From positions 1-64,000 of the forward strand of contig JAYRLC010000018.1 in the NCBI GenBank assembly GCA_041905405.1: DNA of 64,000 bases. The letters run 5' to 3'. Under the pieces are notes generated by a model, which saw nothing but the letters and a program-made list of their open reading frames with translations, did no database searches and had not been told where the DNA came from. Numbering within the stretch: position 1 is the stretch's first letter; each line of letters begins with the position of its first letter. The DNA comes from RAM1 sp041905405. Its GTDB lineage: Bacteria; Pseudomonadota; Gammaproteobacteria; Burkholderiales; Burkholderiaceae_C. This document shows, piece after piece, positions 60,753 to 64,000 of the stretch. The translations under genes and the position numbers were made by a program.

Positions 60753-61228
60753 ACACATCCACCCTGCCGCTCACGCTCACCCTGCGCCGACACATTGCGG
60801 CGCCGCCCGAACGCGTCTTTGCCCTGTGGACGGCAGACCCGGCGCGGCCCGAGGACTTCTGGGCCCCCAAAGGCTTCACGCTCGTGCGGCGCGAAGCCGA
60901 CCTGCGGCCCGGCGGTCGCTGGATGATCGCCATGCGCGCGCCCGACGGCACCGTGATGCGCAACGGCGGTGAGTACCGCGCGATCGATGCGCCTGCGTAC
61001 CTGGAAATGACCCATGCCTGGCTGGACGAAGCCGGGCGGCGCACCAGCCCGGAGACCGTGGTGCGCATCCGCTTCACCGCCAGCGGCGGCGGATGCGACA
61101 TGCACTTCGAGCAGACCGGCTTTGACAGCGCGGACGAACGCGACGGCCATGGCCATGGCTGGGCAGAGGCGTTCGACGCACTGGGAGCCGCCGCGGCGGC
61201 CTCGGACGTCAGTCCAGCCAGGACTTGA
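60749..61228 (+). CDS. SRPBCC (AHSA1-like, START-fold) protein
   Basis: A 159-residue ligand-binding START-like protein. RRHIAAPPERVFALWTADPA, the Gly-rich RPGGRWMIAMRAPDG and the C-terminal helix GHGWAEAFDALG are typical. It is cotranscribed with the ArsR gene (four-base overlap), a common pairing whose ligands are mostly unknown. Its last 20 bases overlap the convergent transketolase gene. Confidence 0.9.
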   Translation: MNTSTLPLTLTLRRHIAAPPERVFALWTADPARPEDFWAPKGFTLVRREADLRPGGRWMIAMRAPDGTVMRNGGEYRAIDAPAYLEMTHAWLDEAGRRTSPETVVRIRFTASGGGCDMHFEQTGFDSADERDGHGHGWAEAFDALGAAAAASDVSPART

Positions 61229-62213
61229 TCGACGCGGCCATGCGGTCGGCCGAGATGCCGTAGCGTTCATGCAGCGTGGGCAATGCGCCCGCGTCCAGGA
61301 ACGCGTCGGGCAGGGCCACCGTACGAAAGCGCCGGGGCGCCACACCCTCGCGCATCAGCAGGGCCGCGACTGCCTCGCCCAGTCCACCGATGACCGAATG
61401 GTTTTCCGCGACGACCACGAGGCGCCCCGGCTTGCGTGCTTCAGCCAGGATCGCCGCCTCGTCCAGCGGCTTGATGGTGGGGCAGTGCAGCACGGCGACG
61501 CCGACGTTGTCGGCGCGCAGTTGCTGCGCCACTTCCAGCGTACGCATGGTCATGAAGCCGCTGGAGATCACCAGGACCTCGGCGCCATCCCGAAGCAGTT
61601 TGGCGCGGCCCAGCTCAAACCGGTAGTCATACTCATCCAGCACCAGCGGCACATTGCCGCGCAGCAGCCGCATGTACACCGGGCCATTGTGCGCCGCGAT
61701 CTGGGGAACGGCCTGCTCGATGTCCAGCGCGTCGCAGGGGTCCACCACCGTCAGGCCCGGGATGGCGCGCATCATGGCCAGATCCTCGGTTGCCTGGTGG
61801 CTGGGACCATAGCCCGTGGTCAGGCCTGGCAGGGCGCAGCAGATCTTGACGTTGAGGTTTTCCTCGGCGATGACCTGGTGGATGAAGTCGTACGCCCGGC
61901 GCGTGCCGAACACCGCGTAGGTGGTGGCGAACGGCACCAGGCCCACCTTGGCCATGCCACCTGCAGCACCCATGAGCAACTGCTCGGCCATGCCCATCTG
62001 GAAGAACCGCTCGGGATAGGCCTGGCCGAACAGGTGCAGGTCCGTGTATTTGGCCAGGTCCGCCGTCAGGCCAACCACCTCGGGGTGGCTCGCAGCGTAC
62101 TCGGTCAGGGCCTTGCCAAAGGGGGCGGCTTTGACGCGCTGGCCTTCGCCCGCGATGGAGGCGATCATGGCCGAGGTGGTCAGGCGGGGCTTTTTTTCGG
62201 TTACAGCGTTCAT
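61209..62213 (-). CDS. Transketolase C-terminal subunit
   Basis: Second half of a two-subunit, TPP-dependent transketolase, 334 residues. It has the pyrimidine-binding domain (about 30-195; RFFQMGMAEQLLMGAAGGMAKVG with the catalytic Glu of the TPP site, and ALPGLTTGYGPSHQATEDLAMMR) and the C-terminal domain (about 205-330). It starts 11 bases after the N-terminal subunit gene at MNAVTEKKPR. Split transketolases often serve catabolic sugar or polyol routes. The physiological substrate here is unknown. Confidence 0.93.
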   Translation of the reverse strand: MNAVTEKKPRLTTSAMIASIAGEGQRVKAAPFGKALTEYAASHPEVVGLTADLAKYTDLHLFGQAYPERFFQMGMAEQLLMGAAGGMAKVGLVPFATTYAVFGTRRAYDFIHQVIAEENLNVKICCALPGLTTGYGPSHQATEDLAMMRAIPGLTVVDPCDALDIEQAVPQIAAHNGPVYMRLLRGNVPLVLDEYDYRFELGRAKLLRDGAEVLVISSGFMTMRTLEVAQQLRADNVGVAVLHCPTIKPLDEAAILAEARKPGRLVVVAENHSVIGGLGEAVAALLMREGVAPRRFRTVALPDAFLDAGALPTLHERYGISADRMAASIKSWLD

Positions 62214-62224
62214 CGGTGCATTCC

Positions 62225-63061
62225 TCAGGGGCGGTTGGCATCCAGCACTTGCAGGGCCTGCTGCCATTCGGGCGGATCGACCCGGATGAAGTGGTTCTTC
62301 TCGCGCGCCTCCAGGAAGGGCACGCCCTTACCCATGAGCGTGTCGCACAGGATCACGCGCGGCCGGGCCTCTGGCAACTGCCGCGCGGTGTCGAAAGCAC
62401 GCACGACCGCTGGTAGATGGTTGCCGTCCACCCGCTGCACATGCCAACCGAACGACGCCCATTTGTCGGCCAGCGGCTCGAAGCCCATCACCTTGGACGA
62501 CGGTCCGTCGGCCTGCTGGTTGTTGATGTCCACAATGCACACCAGGTTGGCCAGGCCATGGTGGCTCGCCGCCATGGCCGCCTCCCAGGTGGAGCCCTCG
62601 TCCAGTTCGCCGTCGGACATCGAGTTGTAGACGAAGGCCGGGTTGCCCCTGTGTCGCAGGCCCAGCGCCATGCCCACCGCGATCGGAAGGCCCTGGCCCA
62701 GGGAACCCCCAGAGATTTCCATGCCCGGCGTATAAGTCGCCATGCCCGACATGGGCAGGCGGCTGTCGTCACTGCCGTAGGTCTCCAGTTCGGATTCGGG
62801 AATGATGCCGGCCTCGATCAACGCGGCGTAGAAGGCGATGGCGTAGTGACCGTGGGACAGCAGGAAGCGGTCGCGGCCGTCCCAGGCAGGGTCGTCGGGC
62901 CGGAAGTTCAGCGCATGGCCGTAGGCCGTGGCCAGCACGTCGGCGTAGCCCAGGGCCTGGCCCACGTAGCCCTGCCCCTGTACCTCGCCCATGCGCACGG
63001 CATAGCGACGGATGCGCCAGGCGCAGCGGGCGATGTCGGACAGCTTGTCCTGTGAAGTCAT
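62225..63061 (-). CDS. Transketolase N-terminal subunit
   Basis: TPP-binding half of the split transketolase, 278 residues. Thiamine diphosphate and metal motif GDG is replaced by SDGELDEGSTWEAAMAASHH followed by NNQQADG, the usual pattern. RDRFLLSHGHYAIAFYAALI and GSLGQGLPIAVGMALGLRHRG fit the family. It follows the TRAP permease gene by 32 bases and precedes the C-terminal subunit, so three genes form one catabolic operon. Confidence 0.93.
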   Translation of the reverse strand: MTSQDKLSDIARCAWRIRRYAVRMGEVQGQGYVGQALGYADVLATAYGHALNFRPDDPAWDGRDRFLLSHGHYAIAFYAALIEAGIIPESELETYGSDDSRLPMSGMATYTPGMEISGGSLGQGLPIAVGMALGLRHRGNPAFVYNSMSDGELDEGSTWEAAMAASHHGLANLVCIVDINNQQADGPSSKVMGFEPLADKWASFGWHVQRVDGNHLPAVVRAFDTARQLPEARPRVILCDTLMGKGVPFLEAREKNHFIRVDPPEWQQALQVLDANRP

Positions 63062-63093
63062 GAGATTGCTCTTTCGAAAAAGATTAGCGCGGC

Positions 63094-64000
63094 TTACTTG
63101 AAGATCAGCGCGGGCACGTAGGACACCAGCGCCAGCACGCCAAAGGCCACGACGTAGAACGGCCCGAGCTCGCGCACGGTCTGGCCCACCTTGACGCGGG
63201 CCAGTGAGCTGGTGATGAACAGCGTGGTGCCCACGGGCGGCGTATACAGGCCGATGGCCAGGTTAACGGTCATCATGATGCCCAGCTGGACCAGGTCCAT
63301 GCCAATGGCATTGGCCAGCGGAACGAACACCGGGGTGAGCAGCAGCACGGCCGCCGGCAGGTCGATGAACATGCCGCACACCAGCATGAGCGCGTTCATC
63401 AGCAGGATCACGCTCCAGCCGCTGGACAGGTTCGCCTGGGCCCAGGCCACCACGCCGTCGGGCATGCGGTCAAAGGTCAGCAGCCAGCCGATCGCGGCGG
63501 ACGCCATGATCACCAGCAGAACCACGCCCGTGGCCAGACCCGCATCGACCACGCACTGGTGCAGGCGCCGCAGACCCAGGTCCCGGTAAACCACCGCCGA
63601 CACCACGCCGGCGTACAACGTGGACAGCACACTGACCTCGGTGGGCGTCGCGATGCCAAAGCGCAGGAACACGATGATCAGCACAGGCAGCACCAGCGCG
63701 GGCGACGCATAGAGCAGCTGGGTGCGGAACACCGCCCATTCCAGCTTGCCCGTCTCGCGCGGGAAGTTGCGGCGGCGCCCCACCCACCAGCATACGGCCA
63801 TGAAGCCGCCGCACATGAGCAGCCCCGGCAGGATGCCTGCCACGAACAGCGCCGCAACCGACGTGTTGCTGGACAGCGCAAACAGGATCATGGGGATCGA
63901 CGGCGGAATCAGGATGTCAATGGTCGCGGCCGCCGCCAGCGTGGCAGCCGAGAAAGCGGGCGGGTAGCCCAGACGCTTTTGCCAGGGGATCAGCAGCGAG
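63094..64000 (-). CDS. TRAP transporter large permease DctM (partial, continues past the window)
   Basis: C-terminal 300 or so residues of a TRAP DctM subunit, an ion-driven organic-acid or sugar-acid importer. The upstream end runs off the window with the reading frame open. The visible part includes GYPPAFSAATLAAAATIDIL then IPPSIPMILFALSSN, the DctM signature, and about seven helices. GLYTPPVGTTLFITSSLARV is a conserved loop near the end. The small DctQ and binding DctP subunits should lie beyond position 64000. Confidence 0.9.
   Translation of the reverse strand, partial: SLLIPWQKRLGYPPAFSAATLAAAATIDILIPPSIPMILFALSSNTSVAALFVAGILPGLLMCGGFMAVCWWVGRRRNFPRETGKLEWAVFRTQLLYASPALVLPVLIIVFLRFGIATPTEVSVLSTLYAGVVSAVVYRDLGLRRLHQCVVDAGLATGVVLLVIMASAAIGWLLTFDRMPDGVVAWAQANLSSGWSVILLMNALMLVCGMFIDLPAAVLLLTPVFVPLANAIGMDLVQLGIMMTVNLAIGLYTPPVGTTLFITSSLARVKVGQTVRELGPFYVVAFGVLALVSYVPALIFK

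Overview
The window is chromosomal DNA of a high-GC betaproteobacterium of the order Burkholderiales, most like the family Comamonadaceae (Acidovorax-like). This rests on gene content and order: a groESL operon with both a CIRCE operator and a sigma-32-type promoter, zwf-hexR next to a split pgi/tal, Burkholderia/Neisseria-type porin, a gspC | gspG-H-I-J-K-L-M-N-D-E arrangement, and many 1-nt and 4-nt stop/start overlaps. No species is claimed. No rRNA, tRNA, CRISPR array or transposase gene was seen.

Layout. 1-2264: groESL and its terminator. 2315-12467: sugar-phosphate block (pgi, tal, a lipocalin, a Fbp/AfuA-type ABC transporter, zwf, hexR). 12494-12941: copy A of a dispersed inverted-repeat element. 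12984-21490: dipeptide/oligopeptide ABC operon with two binding proteins and an embedded M20 amidohydrolase. 21599-23555: DUF3047 lipoprotein and a general porin. 23863-29167: coq7, OsmC-like protein, threonine dehydratase with a proline-rich leader peptide and terminator, DegV-like protein, cobS and cobC. 29125-32122 (minus): DnaQ-like exonuclease, cNMP/CBS/DUF294 protein and gspC. 32168-41189 (plus): the rest of a type II secretion operon, without gspF. 41299-48281: an accessory segment of lower GC with small acidic CesT-like chaperones next to larger proteins that look like type III secretion substrates, interrupted by a FAD-linked D-2-hydroxyacid dehydrogenase and a LysR regulator. 48293-52060: LysE exporter, WYL regulator, membrane class III cyclase. 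52132-53290: AT-richer, frameshifted HEPN-like gene between two large hairpins. 53321-59208: RND efflux operon. 59427-60280: two small proline-rich proteins and repeat copy B. 60313-61228: ArsR-SRPBCC pair. 61209-64000: two-subunit transketolase and a TRAP DctM permease cut by the window end.

How parts work together. Pgi, transaldolase and glucose-6-phosphate dehydrogenase interconvert hexose and pentose phosphates. The ABC transporter among them has HexR-like palindromes in its promoter region and a binding protein reminiscent of hexose-phosphate-binding AfuA, so it may feed these enzymes. The peptide ABC system carries its own hydrolase. The Gsp proteins form an envelope-spanning secretion machine.

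Most interesting locus: 46097-48281, two tandem CesT-like chaperones followed by a 408-residue protein. That protein has a serine/arginine-rich N-terminal extension and then a ketopantoate-reductase-like fold in which the catalytic Lys/Asn/Asn and Ser/Glu positions and spacings are kept. With the chaperone-plus-564-residue protein pair at 41299-43476, it suggests an undescribed effector locus whose export apparatus is outside this window. This is inference: no secretion apparatus genes and no recognisable PIP or hrp box were found here.
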